From Pseudomonas sp. B6002 (GTDB taxonomy: Bacteria > Pseudomonadota > Gammaproteobacteria > Pseudomonadales > Pseudomonadaceae), in assembly GCF_013385985.1 (NCBI RefSeq), contig NZ_JACAOY010000025.1:139803-203802 (forward strand): 64,000 bases of DNA, given 5' to 3'. Positions 1 to 10,583 of this stretch are shown piece by piece. Made by a program: the position numbers and the translations under genes. Numbering within the stretch: position 1 is the first letter of the stretch; each line of letters begins with the position of its first letter. The notes below the pieces were generated by a model, which worked only from the letters and a program-made list of their open reading frames with translations, did no database searches and was not told the DNA's origin.

Positions 1-64
1 CGGCGCCGGAGAAACTGCCGGTCTCGGCGATGGCAATAAAGGCGTTGAGGTTGGCCAAGTCCAT
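1..64 (-). CDS. LysR-family regulator, N-terminal fragment
   Basis: Only the first 21 codons are inside the window; the gene runs off the left edge. The translation starts MDLANLNAFIAIAETGSFSGA, the typical opening of a LysR-type HTH domain. It diverges from leuC, with about 140 bp between the two start codons. In pseudomonads a LysR gene next to leuC is common, but from this fragment the target genes and effector cannot be told. Confidence 0.75.
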   Translation of the reverse strand, partial: MDLANLNAFIAIAETGSFSGA

Positions 65-70
65 TGTGGT

Positions 71-85
71 ATTCCAGTTGGTAAT
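71..85. promoter_or_regulatory. possible LysR-type T-N11-A box
   Basis: ATTCCAGTTGGTAAT fits the T-N11-A rule with ATT/AAT ends and sits directly upstream of the LysR start, in the divergent region with leuC. LysR proteins usually bind such sites to control themselves and the neighbour. The motif is short and loose, so this is inference only. Confidence 0.3.
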
Positions 86-203
86 CCAAAGCATAAAAAA
101 TATGAATTTGAGTTATTTAATGTAGCGCCATACCATCAGCCTCACAAGCCAAAGGGTTATTGAAAAGCCCGGCGTATGAAACACCGCTGATGAGGACCGA
201 CTG

Positions 204-1622
204 ATGGCCGGCAAAACGCTTTACGACAAGCTTTGGGATTCCCATGAAGTGAAACGGCGCGACGATGGTTCGTCGCTGATCTATATCGACCGTCACATCA
301 TCCATGAAGTGACCTCGCCCCAAGCGTTCGAAGGCCTGCGGCTGGCCGGGCGCAAGCCTTGGCGCGTCGACTCCATCATTGCCACCCCGGACCACAACGT
401 ACCGACCACCCCCGAGCGCAAAGGTGGCATCGACGCCATCGCCGACCAGGTGTCGCGCTTGCAGGTGCAGACCCTCGACGACTATTGCGACGAATATGGC
501 ATCACCGAATTCAAGATGAATGACGTGCGTCAAGGGATCGTTCACGTGATCGGCCCGGAGCAGGGCGCCACCTTGCCAGGCATGACCGTGGTCTGCGGCG
601 ACTCCCACACCTCCACCCACGGTGCGTTTGGCGCACTGGCCCATGGCATCGGCACCTCCGAGGTGGAACATGTGTTCGCCACCCAGTGCCTGGTCGCCAA
701 AAAGATGAAGAACATGTTGGTCAAGGTCGAGGGCACCTTGCCGTTCGGCGTGACCGCCAAGGACATCGTCCTCGCCGTGATCGGCAAGATCGGCACCGCC
801 GGCGGTAACGGCCACGCCATCGAGTTCGCCGGCAGCGCCATCCGCGACCTGTCTATCGAAGGCCGCATGACCATCTGCAACATGTCCATCGAAGCCGGTG
901 CCCGCGTGGGCATGGTGGCAGCGGACGAAAAGACCGTTGAATACGTAAAAGGTCGTCCATTTGCACCCGCGGGTGCTGACTGGGACGCTGCCGTTGAAGC
1001 CTGGAAAGACCTGGTCTCCGACGCCGATGCGGTGTTCGACACCGTGGTTGAACTCGACGCTGCCCAGATCAAGCCGCAAGTCAGCTGGGGCACCTCGCCG
1101 GAAATGGTCTTGGCCGTCGACCAGAACGTGCCGGACCCGGCTAAAGAAGCCGATTTGGTCAAGCGTGGTTCTATCGAGCGCGCCTTGAAGTACATGGGTT
1201 TGCAGGCCAACCAGGCCATCACCGACATTCAGTTGGATCGCGTATTTATCGGTTCCTGCACCAACTCGCGGATCGAAGACCTGCGCGCCGCAGCCGTCAT
1301 CGCCAAGGGCCGCAAGGTGGCCTCGACCATCAAGCAAGCCATCGTGGTGCCGGGCTCAGGCCTGGTGAAGGCGCAAGCCGAAGCCGAAGGCCTGGACAAG
1401 ATTTTCCTCGAGGCCGGTTTTGAATGGCGCGAGCCAGGCTGCTCGATGTGCCTGGCGATGAACCCGGACCGTTTGGAGTCGGGCGAGCATTGCGCGTCTA
1501 CCTCCAACCGTAACTTCGAAGGCCGCCAGGGTGCCGGTGGGCGTACTCACCTGGTCAGCCCGGCCATGGCCGCTGCTGCTGCCGTCAACGGTCGTTTCAT
1601 CGACGTTCGCGAATTGATCTGA
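204..1622 (+). CDS. leuC: 3-isopropylmalate dehydratase, large subunit
   Basis: Catalyses, with LeuD, the isomerisation of 2-isopropylmalate to 3-isopropylmalate in leucine synthesis (cytoplasm). The 472 residues match the usual LeuC length. The three cysteines that hold the [4Fe-4S] cluster are visible: Cys352 in [11 protein letters not shown] and Cys413/Cys416 in [11 protein letters not shown]. The N-terminus ([16 protein letters not shown]) is typical of the family, so the ATG after the upstream TGAGGA is accepted. leuD follows 10 bp later, so the two subunits are co-transcribed. Confidence 0.98.
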   Translation: MAGKTLYDKLWDSHEVKRRDDGSSLIYIDRHIIHEVTSPQAFEGLRLAGRKPWRVDSIIATPDHNVPTTPERKGGIDAIADQVSRLQVQTLDDYCDEYGITEFKMNDVRQGIVHVIGPEQGATLPGMTVVCGDSHTSTHGAFGALAHGIGTSEVEHVFATQCLVAKKMKNMLVKVEGTLPFGVTAKDIVLAVIGKIGTAGGNGHAIEFAGSAIRDLSIEGRMTICNMSIEAGARVGMVAADEKTVEYVKGRPFAPAGADWDAAVEAWKDLVSDADAVFDTVVELDAAQIKPQVSWGTSPEMVLAVDQNVPDPAKEADLVKRGSIERALKYMGLQANQAITDIQLDRVFIGSCTNSRIEDLRAAAVIAKGRKVASTIKQAIVVPGSGLVKAQAEAEGLDKIFLEAGFEWREPGCSMCLAMNPDRLESGEHCASTSNRNFEGRQGAGGRTHLVSPAMAAAAAVNGRFIDVRELI

Positions 1623-1632
1623 GGAATACCCG

Positions 1633-2277
1633 ATGCGTGCTTTTACCCAACACACCGGCCTTGTCGCTCCTTTGGACCGTGCCAACGTCGACACCGACCA
1701 GATCATCCCCAAGCAGTTCTTGAAGTCGATCAAACGCACCGGTTTCGGCCCTAACCTGTTCGACGAGTGGCGTTACCTGGACGTGGGCTACGCCTACCAG
1801 GACAACTCCAAGCGCCCGCTGAACAAGGACTTCGTGCTCAACGCCGAGCGTTACCAAGGCGCCAGCGTGCTGCTGGCCCGCGAGAACTTCGGTTGCGGTT
1901 CCAGCCGTGAACACGCGCCATGGGCCCTGGAAGAATATGGCTTTCGCAGCATCATCGCGCCGAGTTATGCCGACATCTTCTTCAACAACAGCTTCAAGAA
2001 CGGCTTGCTGCCGATCATCCTGAGCGATGCCGAAGTGGATGAGCTGTTCAAGCAAGTGGAAGCCGAGGAGGGCTACCAGCTCACCGTCGACCTGGCCGCG
2101 CAAACCGTGACCCGTCCGGATGGCAAGGTGTATCACTTTGAAGTGGATGCTTTCCGCAAGCACTGCCTGCTCAATGGCCTGGACGACATCGGCCTGACCT
2201 TGCAGGACGGCGATGCGATTGCCGCGTTTGAGGCCAGGCACCGGGCGAGCCAGCCCTGGTTGTTTCGCGATGCCTGA
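1633..2277 (+). CDS. leuD: 3-isopropylmalate dehydratase, small subunit
   Basis: Small (swivel-domain) partner of LeuC. The 214-residue length and the motif [16 protein letters not shown] near residue 80 are diagnostic. The start ATG is preceded by GAGGAA at good spacing, only 10 bp after the leuC stop. A REP doublet follows directly, so the message may be processed or stabilised at that point before the methyltransferase gene. Confidence 0.98.
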   Translation: MRAFTQHTGLVAPLDRANVDTDQIIPKQFLKSIKRTGFGPNLFDEWRYLDVGYAYQDNSKRPLNKDFVLNAERYQGASVLLARENFGCGSSREHAPWALEEYGFRSIIAPSYADIFFNNSFKNGLLPIILSDAEVDELFKQVEAEEGYQLTVDLAAQTVTRPDGKVYHFEVDAFRKHCLLNGLDDIGLTLQDGDAIAAFEARHRASQPWLFRDA

Positions 2278-2300
2278 TTGGCGGTAGACCGTGCGGGCCC

Positions 2301-2367
2301 CATCGCGGGCAAGCCCGGCTCCCACATTGGAATGCATTCCAACTGTGGGAGCTGGCTTGCCTGCGAT
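2301..2367. repeat. REP doublet (inverted pair)
   Basis: Two inverted arms, about 2301-2325 and 2345-2367, carry the P. fluorescens-type core GTGGGAGCTGGCTTGCC and its complement; the left arm is slightly diverged (AAGCCCGG instead of AAGCCAG). The pair can fold into one long hairpin in RNA. Related copies lie near 5.6, 9.5 and 14.4 kb. It lies between leuD and the methyltransferase start. Confidence 0.85.
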
Positions 2368-2407
2368 AGCGCCCGTACCAACACCCCAAAACCCAAGGAA
2401 AACCACC

Positions 2408-3172
2408 ATGACCGGCACCGCCCACACCCAAGTCGTGCAAAAACAATTCGGCGAGCAAGCCTCCGCCTACCTGAGCAGTGCCGTGCACGCCCAAGGCACC
2501 GAATTTGCTCTGCTGCAGGCCGAACTGGCCGGGCAGGGCAGTGCGCGACTGCTGGATTTGGGGTGTGGTGCCGGTCATGTCAGCTTCCACGTGGCGCCGC
2601 TGGTCAACGAAGTGGTGGCCTACGACCTGTCCCAGCAGATGCTCGACGTGGTCGCAGCTGCTGCGAAGGACCGTAACCTGGGCAACATCCGCACCGTGCA
2701 CGGCGCCGCCGAGCGTTTGCCGTTCGCCGATGCTGAGTTCGACTTCGTGTTCAGCCGTTACTCGGCCCACCACTGGAGCGACCTCGGCCTGGCCCTGCGC
2801 GAAGTGCGCCGGGTGCTGAAGCCGGGCGGCGTGGCGGCCTTTGTCGACGTCTTGTCACCGGGCAGCCCGCTGTTGGACACTTACCTGCAAACCGTCGAAG
2901 TGCTGCGCGACACCAGCCACGTGCGCGACTACAGCGCCGCCGAGTGGATGCAGCAGCTCAGCGAGTCCGGCCTGCATGTGCGCAACAGCAGCCGCCAGCG
3001 CTTGCGCCTGGAATACACCTCGTGGGTCGAGCGCATGCGCACGCCAGAGGTGCTGCGCGCAGCCATCCTTGAGCTGCAACAGGCGATGGGTCAGGAAGTG
3101 CGTGATTACTACGACATTCAAGCCGACGGCACCTTCAGTACCGACGTGCTGGTGGTCTTTGCCGAACGCTGA
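2408..3172 (+). CDS. class I SAM-dependent methyltransferase
   Basis: 254 residues with a UbiE/Methyltransf_11-type fold. Motif I is LDLGCGAGHVSF (about 49-60), followed by an acidic end of beta-2 (VVAYDLSQQML), LPFADAEFDFVFSR and a post-core LREVRRVLKPGG. The substrate cannot be told. The ATG is chosen over longer upstream frames because AAGGA precedes it and the longer frame would translate the REP repeat. It lies between leuD and leuB, a placement I recall as usual in Pseudomonas; a role in leucine synthesis is not known. Confidence 0.9.
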   Translation: MTGTAHTQVVQKQFGEQASAYLSSAVHAQGTEFALLQAELAGQGSARLLDLGCGAGHVSFHVAPLVNEVVAYDLSQQMLDVVAAAAKDRNLGNIRTVHGAAERLPFADAEFDFVFSRYSAHHWSDLGLALREVRRVLKPGGVAAFVDVLSPGSPLLDTYLQTVEVLRDTSHVRDYSAAEWMQQLSESGLHVRNSSRQRLRLEYTSWVERMRTPEVLRAAILELQQAMGQEVRDYYDIQADGTFSTDVLVVFAER

Positions 3173-3183
3173 TTGATTTTTCC

Positions 3184-3205
3184 CGACCTGCCCGCGGGCA
3201 GGTCG
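3184..3205. other. perfect 22-bp palindrome before leuB
   Basis: Two 11-bp arms (CGACCTGCCCG and its exact complement) meet with no loop, 20 bp upstream of the leuB start. No T-run follows on either strand, so it is not a standard terminator. It could be an operator-like dyad or an RNA stem near the leuB ribosome site. Confidence 0.5.
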
Positions 3206-3225
3206 CTTGATGAAATGAGGAACCC

Positions 3226-4308
<1,083 letters not shown>

Positions 4309-4314
4309 TCTCTC

Positions 4315-4355
4315 GGGCCCCCTTGCAGAAGTTTGCTGCAGGCGGCCCACTTTTT
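4315..4355 (+). terminator. hairpin with T-run after leuB
   Basis: GGGCC at 4315 pairs with GGCCC at 4344, with a second inner pairing of CTTGCAG with CTGCAGG, followed by ACTTTTT. It fits a Rho-independent terminator that would partly separate leuB from asd. Confidence 0.55.
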
Positions 4356-4372
4356 AACAAGGTGTAGTTGCG

Positions 4373-5485
4373 ATGAAACGTGTAGGTCTGATCGGTTGGC
4401 GCGGTATGGTCGGTTCCGTGCTCATGCAGCGGATGCTGGAAGAGCAGGATTTCGATCTTATTGAGCCGGTGTTTTTCACCACTTCGAACGTGGGTGGCCA
4501 AGGGCCGTCCGTGGGCAAGGATATTGCCCCGCTCAAGGACGCCTACAGCATTGAAGAGCTGAAAACCCTCGACGTGATTGTGACCTGCCAGGGTGGCGAC
4601 TACACCAGCGAAGTCTTCCCCAAGCTGCGCGAAGCTGGTTGGCAGGGTTACTGGATCGACGCCGCGTCAAGCCTGCGCATGCAGGACGACGCCGTGATCA
4701 TCCTCGACCCGGTGAACCGCAAGGTCATCGACCAGCAGCTGGATGCGGGCACCAAGAACTACGTCGGCGGCAACTGCACCGTCAGCCTGATGCTGATGGG
4801 CCTGGGTGGTCTGTTCGAAGCTGGCCTGGTCGAGTGGATGAGCGCCATGACTTATCAGGCGGCCTCCGGTGCCGGTGCGCAGAACATGCGTGAACTGATC
4901 AAGCAGATGGGCGCGACCCACGCCGCCGTGGCCGATCAACTGGCCGACCCGGCCAGCGCGATCCTCGACATCGACCGCCGTGTGGCCGAAGCCATGCGCA
5001 GCGATGCGTACCCGACCGAGAACTTCGGCGTGCCATTGGCCGGTAGCCTGATCCCGTGGATCGACAAGGAACTGCCGAACGGCCAGAGCCGTGAAGAGTG
5101 GAAGGCCCAGGCCGAGACCAACAAGATCCTCGGCCGCTTCAAGAACCCGATCCCGGTGGATGGCATCTGCGTGCGTATCGGCGCGATGCGCTGCCACAGC
5201 CAGGCGCTGACCATCAAGCTGAACAAAGACGTGCCGATCGCCGATATCGAAGCGTTGATCAGCCAGCACAACCCATGGGTCAAGCTGGTGCCGAACAACC
5301 GCGACATCAGCATGCAGGAGCTGAGCCCGACCAAGGTCACCGGCACCCTGAACGTACCGGTGGGCCGCCTGCGCAAGCTGAACATGGGCACCCAGTACCT
5401 GGGCGCGTTCACCGTTGGCGACCAACTGCTGTGGGGCGCGGCCGAACCGCTGCGCCGCATGCTGCGGATCTTGCTGGAGCGTTGA
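4373..5485 (+). CDS. asd: aspartate-semialdehyde dehydrogenase
   Basis: Reduces aspartyl phosphate to aspartate semialdehyde, the branch point to lysine, threonine, methionine and cell-wall diaminopimelate. The 370-residue protein matches the Gram-negative Asd form: [14 protein letters not shown] at the NADP site, catalytic Cys135 in [10 protein letters not shown], and the [12 protein letters not shown] segment carrying the conserved catalytic His. The start is preceded by a weak AAGGTG. A terminator follows, so the gene is probably transcribed largely on its own. Confidence 0.98.
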   Translation: MKRVGLIGWRGMVGSVLMQRMLEEQDFDLIEPVFFTTSNVGGQGPSVGKDIAPLKDAYSIEELKTLDVIVTCQGGDYTSEVFPKLREAGWQGYWIDAASSLRMQDDAVIILDPVNRKVIDQQLDAGTKNYVGGNCTVSLMLMGLGGLFEAGLVEWMSAMTYQAASGAGAQNMRELIKQMGATHAAVADQLADPASAILDIDRRVAEAMRSDAYPTENFGVPLAGSLIPWIDKELPNGQSREEWKAQAETNKILGRFKNPIPVDGICVRIGAMRCHSQALTIKLNKDVPIADIEALISQHNPWVKLVPNNRDISMQELSPTKVTGTLNVPVGRLRKLNMGTQYLGAFTVGDQLLWGAAEPLRRMLRILLER

Positions 5486-5506
5486 TCGCGTAAGGCAATC
5501 AGAGAA

Positions 5507-5537
5507 ACCCGCGACTGGTGACAGACGCGGGTTTTTT
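5507..5537 (+). terminator. Rho-independent terminator of asd
   Basis: AACCCGCG pairs with CGCGGGTT around a 12-base loop and is followed by a run of six T. Confidence 0.85.
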
Positions 5538-5554
5538 GTTGTTCTTGAGGCGCT

Positions 5555-5626
5555 ATCGCAGGCAAGCCAGCTCCCACATTTCGATTTGTGAGCACGGTCA
5601 AATGTGGGAGCTGGCTTGCCTGCGAT
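5555..5626. repeat. REP doublet after asd
   Basis: Inverted arms at about 5555-5580 and 5601-5626, near-perfect complements with core TGGGAGCTGGCTTGCCTGCG. It lies between the asd terminator and the next gene, the usual extragenic position. Confidence 0.9.
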
Positions 5627-5715
5627 GGGGCCATCAGCTTCACCACAAAAACTGGCCCAATTACCCCACCACCCGGTAAAGTGCCGCTCCCCCCGCAATG
5701 CCCGAGGCAGCCCCC

Positions 5716-6726
5716 ATGACCCAGACCTTTGATATCGCCGTGATTGGCGCCACCGGCACTGTCGGTGAAACCCTGGTGCAGATCCTCGAAGAACTGGACT
5801 TCCCGGTGGGCGCCCTGCATTTGCTGGCTGGCAGCAACTCGGCGGGTGCGTCGGTGCCGTTTCGCGGCAAGAACGTGCGGGTCAAGGAAGTCGACGAGTT
5901 CGACTTCAGCAAGGTGCAGCTGGCGTTCTTTGCCGCGGGCCCGGCCGTGACCTTGAGCTTCGCCCCGCGCGCAACGGCGGCGGGTTGCTCGGTGATCGAC
6001 CTGTCTGGCGCCTTGCCGGGTGACCAGGCACCCCAAGTCGTGCCGGAAGCCAATGCCCACGTACTTGATGGTCTGAAGAAGCCGTTTCAGCTCGGCAGCC
6101 CAAGCCCATCGGCCACCAATCTGGCGGTGGTGCTGGCGCCATTGCGCAGCTTGCTGGACATCCAGCGTGTCAGTGTCACTGCCAACCTTGCAATCTCTGC
6201 CCAAGGCCGCGAAGCCGTCAGCGAGTTGGCTCGTCAAACGGCCGAGCTGTTGAACGTACGCCCGATGGAACCTCAGTTTTTTGATCGCCAGGTAGCCTTC
6301 AACCTGCTGGCCCAGGTCGGCAAGTCAGATGCCCAAGGTCATACAGCCCTGGAGAAGCGCCTCGTACACGAGCTGCGCGCCGTGCTGGAAATGCCTTTGC
6401 TGAAGATTTCCGCAACCTGCGTTCAAGCCCCGGTGTTTTTTGGCGATAGCCTGACTGTGTCATTGCAATTGGGCGCGCCGGTCGATCTGGCAGCGGTCAA
6501 CCGCGTGCTTGACGCCGCACCGGGTATCGAGCTGGTCGAGGAGGGGGATTACCCAACGGCCGTGGGCGATGCGGTGGGCCAGGACGTGGTCTACGTGGGC
6601 CGGGTTCGCGCAGGTGTGGATGACCCCGCGGAACTAAATCTGTGGCTGACGTCAGATAACGTACGCAAAGGCGCCGCCCTGAATGCGGTACAGCTGGCGC
6701 AGTTGTTGATAAAAGGCCTTGTGTAA
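5716..6726 (+). CDS. Asd-like paralogue without the catalytic cysteine
   Basis: 336 residues, similar in layout to aspartate-semialdehyde dehydrogenase and to the Usg protein: the N-terminal Rossmann motif is AVIGATGTVGETLVQIL and a semialdehyde dehydrogenase-like second domain follows. Where true enzymes have NxxCxT the sequence reads SPSATN (residues 130-135), so Ala133 stands at the cysteine position. It is therefore unlikely to be an active Asd. The ATG is chosen because GAGGCAG lies just upstream; a slightly longer frame begins at 5698. fimV follows, as in other pseudomonads. Confidence 0.85.
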   Translation: MTQTFDIAVIGATGTVGETLVQILEELDFPVGALHLLAGSNSAGASVPFRGKNVRVKEVDEFDFSKVQLAFFAAGPAVTLSFAPRATAAGCSVIDLSGALPGDQAPQVVPEANAHVLDGLKKPFQLGSPSPSATNLAVVLAPLRSLLDIQRVSVTANLAISAQGREAVSELARQTAELLNVRPMEPQFFDRQVAFNLLAQVGKSDAQGHTALEKRLVHELRAVLEMPLLKISATCVQAPVFFGDSLTVSLQLGAPVDLAAVNRVLDAAPGIELVEEGDYPTAVGDAVGQDVVYVGRVRAGVDDPAELNLWLTSDNVRKGAALNAVQLAQLLIKGLV

Positions 6727-6888
6727 AAGATACTTGGCGGCAATTTGTAGATTGATTCTAGCCAGGCGCTATGCTTGGCCCCAAGCAGCAAAAGATGCGC
6801 GTCGGTGACCTATCGGCTCGCCATGCCTTATGGCAGCGGTTACCAACCTTCTCGCGGGCCGGGGAGTGTTCAAACAAAGGATGAGGCT

Positions 6889-9480
6889 ATGGTTCAAGTT
6901 CGCAAACTGGTGTTAGCAATAGCGGCCGCCTCGGCGCTGTCCTCCGGTATGGCGCAGGCGCTGCAGCTGGGGGAGATGACCCTCAAGTCGAAGTTGAACC
7001 AGCCGTTGTCGGTGGAAATCGAACTGCTAGATGTCGGTGGCCTCACCGCGTCCGAGATCACGCCGAGCCTGGCGTCGTCCCAGGCGTTTGTGGACGCGGG
7101 TGTCGATCGCCAGGCGTTCCTCAATGACCTGACGTTTACCCCCGTCATCAACCCGAACGGCCGCAGTGTGGTGCGTGTCACCTCCAGCAAGCCGCTGCCC
7201 GATTCCTACGTGCGTTTCCTGTTGCAGGTGCAATGGCCCAATGGCCGCCTGATGCGCGACTACAGCGTGCTGCTCGACCCGGCCAAGTTTGACCAATCGG
7301 CACCTGCACCGACAGCAGCGCCTGCGCCCGTCGTGCGCGCGAACACGCCGGCGAGTACCGCACCTGCTGTCAGCAAACCGGCCCAGCACACCACGACATC
7401 ACGCGACACCTTGTGGGAAATTGCCGAGAAGAACCGCAATGGCGCGTCGGTGCAGCAAACGATGCTGGCCATCCAGGCGCTTAATCCGGATGCCTTCATC
7501 GACGGCAACATCAACCGCCTGAAAACCGGCCAGGTCCTGCGCCTGCCGGATCGTGTGCAAGCCACCAGCCTGCCGCAATCGAAGGCCATTGCCGAGGTGA
7601 CCGCGCAGAACAATGCCTGGCGCCAGGGCCGTCGCGCGGCGACGAACCCGGTGGCCGGCAAGCAGCAACTGGACGCCACCAAGCGGACCCAGGCGGGCAG
7701 TGCGCCATCGACGACCAATGCCCAAGACAATTTGAGCCTGGTCTCGGCCGAGTCCGCCAAAAAAGGCGCGAAGGGCAAGGCGGGTGACAACCGTGCCCTG
7801 AGCGACAAGCTGGCGATGACCCAGGAACAACTGGACACCACCCGTCGCGACAACGAAGAACTGAAAAGCCGCGCGGCCGACCTGCAAAGCCAGTTGGACA
7901 AGCTGCAAAAGCTGATCCAGCTGAAAAATGATCAGCTGGCGCGCTTGCAGGCCGAAAAAGGCGACCCGGCTGCTGCTCCTGCGACGGCAGCGATGCCGGC
8001 TCAGTTGGCCAACGCTCCGGCCGCCGCGGCACCTGCCACGCCTGCGCCTGCGACCCCGGAGGCCGCTGCGCCGGCCCCCGAGCCGATCAAGCCGCAAGCC
8101 GCGCCTGCCACGACCGAAGACAAATTCAATGACCTGCTGACCAACCCGATCGTGCTCGGCGTGGTCGGCGGTGCGGCAGGCCTGGTGGTGTTGTTGCTCC
8201 TGCTGCTGTGGGCGCGTCATCGCAATGCTCGCCGCGAGGAGGAAAAACACCTGCGCATGGCGCGGGCGCTGGCGGAAGAGCCAGAGTTCACCTCCAACCT
8301 TGATCATGACCTGCCACCAGACAGCTTCGAAGGCCTGGAGGTACCTGCTCCCAATGTAAAGCTGGCAGCGGCCCCAACCCCCGCCCCGGTGGTTGAGGAG
8401 CCGGTAATCACACCAACCGTGGCCTCCGTGCTCGCACCGTTGGCCGTTGCAGTGGCGCCGATGAATTCCAGCGATGCCCTGGCTCAGGCCCAGTCCCATA
8501 TCGATCGCGGCCACCTGAACCAGGCCGCCGATGTGCTGGAGCAGGCGATCAAGCACGAGCCAAAGCGCAGCGACCTGCGTTTGAAGCTGATGGAAGTCTA
8601 CGGTCTGCAAAACGATAAGGACGGTTTCGTGACCCAGGAGCGCCAACTGGTGGCCAATGGTGAAAACCATGCCCAGGTCGAGCAGCTCAAGTCGCGTTTC
8701 CCGGCCATGGCCGTGTTGGCGGCCGGTGTCAGCGCCGCGGTTGCCGCCGCTGCACTGGACGCCCAGTACGTCAAGGACCTGCTGGAAGACAAGCCGGCCG
8801 CACCGGCACCGACGCCGGCTCCTGAGGCTGATGCGTTCGACACCGACTTCGACCTGAGCCTGGACGACCTGGAGGCCGCTTCCCCGGCTGTGGTCAATCC
8901 GGATGATGAGTTGAGCTTTGAGTCGGTGCTGCAACAGCAGACCGAAGCCAAGGCCAGCCCGGACGACCTGTCGGACTTTGACCTGGACCTGCGACTGGAC
9001 GCGCCGACCTCTGTGCAGTCCGATGACGACTTCCTTTCGGGTCTTGAAGACCAGATGAAGGACGTCCCAGCCGTTGAGCCGCCGACCCTCACACCGGCTG
9101 CGCTGGACGATTTCGACCTGCCGGAAGACTTCGACCTGTCCCTGGCCGATGAGCCAGAGACGCCTGCTGCCGCCAAGCCTGATGCATTTGCGTCGGAACT
9201 GGATGATGTCAACGCTGAGCTGGATCGCCTGTCCCAGAGCCTGGAGCATCCGCCTATCGAGCCGTCCTTCACTGCTGAAGACGCGGCGCTGGGGGGCGAT
9301 GAGCCGGAGTTCGATTTCCTCTCCGGCACCGATGAGGTCGCGACCAAGCTGGACCTGGCCCAGGCCTATATCGATATGGGGGATGCCGACGGCGCGCGGG
9401 ACATCCTCAGCGAAGTGTTGACCGAGGGTGACGAGGCCCAGCGCGGCGAGGCCAAGGAAATGCTCGGCCGACTGGCATAA
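6889..9480 (+). CDS. fimV: FimV, peptidoglycan-binding polarity and type IV pilus protein
   Basis: 863 residues, inner-membrane protein that helps assemble the type IV pilus secretin and marks the cell pole. Visible parts: signal peptide (VLAIAAASALSSGMAQA), the FimV N-terminal domain (about 24-130), LysM near 169-220 (DTLWEIAEKNRNG..GQVLRLP), coiled coil about 303-357, Ala/Pro-rich linker, one membrane segment about 417-445, then an acidic cytoplasmic part ending in the FimV C-terminal TPR-like domain (LAQAYIDMGDADGARDIL). The ATG after AGGATGAGG is chosen because it opens the signal peptide; a longer frame adds 38 unlikely residues. Confidence 0.95.
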   Translation: MVQVRKLVLAIAAASALSSGMAQALQLGEMTLKSKLNQPLSVEIELLDVGGLTASEITPSLASSQAFVDAGVDRQAFLNDLTFTPVINPNGRSVVRVTSSKPLPDSYVRFLLQVQWPNGRLMRDYSVLLDPAKFDQSAPAPTAAPAPVVRANTPASTAPAVSKPAQHTTTSRDTLWEIAEKNRNGASVQQTMLAIQALNPDAFIDGNINRLKTGQVLRLPDRVQATSLPQSKAIAEVTAQNNAWRQGRRAATNPVAGKQQLDATKRTQAGSAPSTTNAQDNLSLVSAESAKKGAKGKAGDNRALSDKLAMTQEQLDTTRRDNEELKSRAADLQSQLDKLQKLIQLKNDQLARLQAEKGDPAAAPATAAMPAQLANAPAAAAPATPAPATPEAAAPAPEPIKPQAAPATTEDKFNDLLTNPIVLGVVGGAAGLVVLLLLLLWARHRNARREEEKHLRMARALAEEPEFTSNLDHDLPPDSFEGLEVPAPNVKLAAAPTPAPVVEEPVITPTVASVLAPLAVAVAPMNSSDALAQAQSHIDRGHLNQAADVLEQAIKHEPKRSDLRLKLMEVYGLQNDKDGFVTQERQLVANGENHAQVEQLKSRFPAMAVLAAGVSAAVAAAALDAQYVKDLLEDKPAAPAPTPAPEADAFDTDFDLSLDDLEAASPAVVNPDDELSFESVLQQQTEAKASPDDLSDFDLDLRLDAPTSVQSDDDFLSGLEDQMKDVPAVEPPTLTPAALDDFDLPEDFDLSLADEPETPAAAKPDAFASELDDVNAELDRLSQSLEHPPIEPSFTAEDAALGGDEPEFDFLSGTDEVATKLDLAQAYIDMGDADGARDILSEVLTEGDEAQRGEAKEMLGRLA

Positions 9481-9500
9481 CAGGCCATTGTTGACGCAAT

Positions 9501-9522
9501 GGCGACCTTCGAGTCGCCGTTT
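9501..9522 (+). terminator. hairpin after fimV
   Basis: GGCGAC and GTCGCC pair around CTTCGA and are followed by GTTTT, 20 bp after the fimV stop. Confidence 0.65.
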
Positions 9523-9528
9523 TGCATT

Positions 9529-9614
9529 GTAGGGGCCGGCTTGCCGGCGATAGTCTCGACTCGGTTTGGCTGCAAAGACCGCGTCGCTTGCATCGCAGGC
9601 AAGCCAGCTCCCAC
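9529..9614. repeat. diverged REP doublet
   Basis: The arms at 9529-9551 (GGGGCCGGCTTGCCGGCGAT) and 9591-9614 (ATCGCAGGCAAGCCAGCTCC) are inverted but belong to slightly different REP subtypes, with about 40 bp between them. It lies between fimV and truA. Confidence 0.75.
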
Positions 9615-9664
9615 ACAAATCGGCATAATGGCCACCTTTGCGCAACTCATCAGGCTCTCAGTTC

Positions 9665-10519
9665 TTGGCAAATATAGATAACCCGGCCGCCGAAATGGCG
9701 GCCGCAGGCTTTTACCGCATCGCCCTGGGCGTGGAATACAAAGGCTCGCGCTATCGCGGCTGGCAGCGCCAGGCCTCGGGTGTGCCCACGGTGCAGGAAA
9801 CCCTGGAAAACGCCTTGTCGAAGGTCGCCGACTCGCCCGTCTCGCTGATGTGCGCCGGGCGCACGGACGCCGGCGTTCACGCCTGTGGCCAGGTGGTGCA
9901 CTTCGATACCCAGGCCGAGCGCTCGATGAAGGCGTGGGTCATGGGCGCTAATATCAATTTGCCCCATGACGTCAGCGTCAGTTGGGCCAAGGTCATGCCT
10001 GCGCACTTTCATGCGCGCTTCAAGGCCATCGCCCGGCGTTACCGCTACGTGATCTACAACGATCAGATCCGCCCGGCGCACCTCAACGAAGAAATCACCT
10101 GGAACCACCGCCCGTTGGACGCCGACCGCATGGCCGAGGCCGCGCAGTATCTGGTGGGTGTGCATGACTTCAGTGCGTTCCGTGCCGGCCAGTGCCAGGC
10201 CAAGTCGCCGATCAAGGAAGTCCACCACCTGCGGGTGACCCGCCACGGCAAGATGATCGTGCTGGATATCCGCGCCGGGGCGTTCCTGCACCATATGGTG
10301 CGCAACATCGCGGGTGTACTGATGACCATCGGCACGGGCGAGCGCCCGGTGGAATGGGCCAAGGAAGTGCTGGAAAGCCGGATCCGCCGTACCGGTGGCG
10401 TGACGGCTCACCCCTTTGGCCTGTACCTGGTGGACGTGGAGTACCGCGACGAGTTCGAATTGCCGGATCGTTTCATCGGGCCGCACTTCCTCACCGGCTT
10501 CAGCGAACTTGGCGGCTGA
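9665..10519 (+). CDS. truA: tRNA pseudouridine synthase A
   Basis: Converts U38-U40 of the tRNA anticodon arm to pseudouridine. The catalytic aspartate is in CAGRTDAGVHACGQ, and HFHARFKAIARRYRYVI and GAFLHHMVRNIAG are family signatures. The start is uncertain: a TTG (MANIDNPAAEM..) with a weak AGG upstream is used here (284 aa); an ATG at 9695 gives 274 aa but has no visible ribosome site; a TTG at 9638 is also in frame. trpF follows 64 bp later. Confidence 0.93.
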   Translation: MANIDNPAAEMAAAGFYRIALGVEYKGSRYRGWQRQASGVPTVQETLENALSKVADSPVSLMCAGRTDAGVHACGQVVHFDTQAERSMKAWVMGANINLPHDVSVSWAKVMPAHFHARFKAIARRYRYVIYNDQIRPAHLNEEITWNHRPLDADRMAEAAQYLVGVHDFSAFRAGQCQAKSPIKEVHHLRVTRHGKMIVLDIRAGAFLHHMVRNIAGVLMTIGTGERPVEWAKEVLESRIRRTGGVTAHPFGLYLVDVEYRDEFELPDRFIGPHFLTGFSELGG

Positions 10520-10583
10520 CGCCCGGAAAAGCTTTTGTTACCATCCGGGACTTTATCGGTCCGATGCCTGAGGTTTTTACGAC

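Noticed and set aside
117..1337. Long minus-strand reading frame opposite leuC
   Set aside because: It is the antisense shadow of a high-GC gene; it is rich in His/Gly/Val/Arg with no domain or ribosome site. Similar shadows oppose pheT, thrS, rbsA and fimV.
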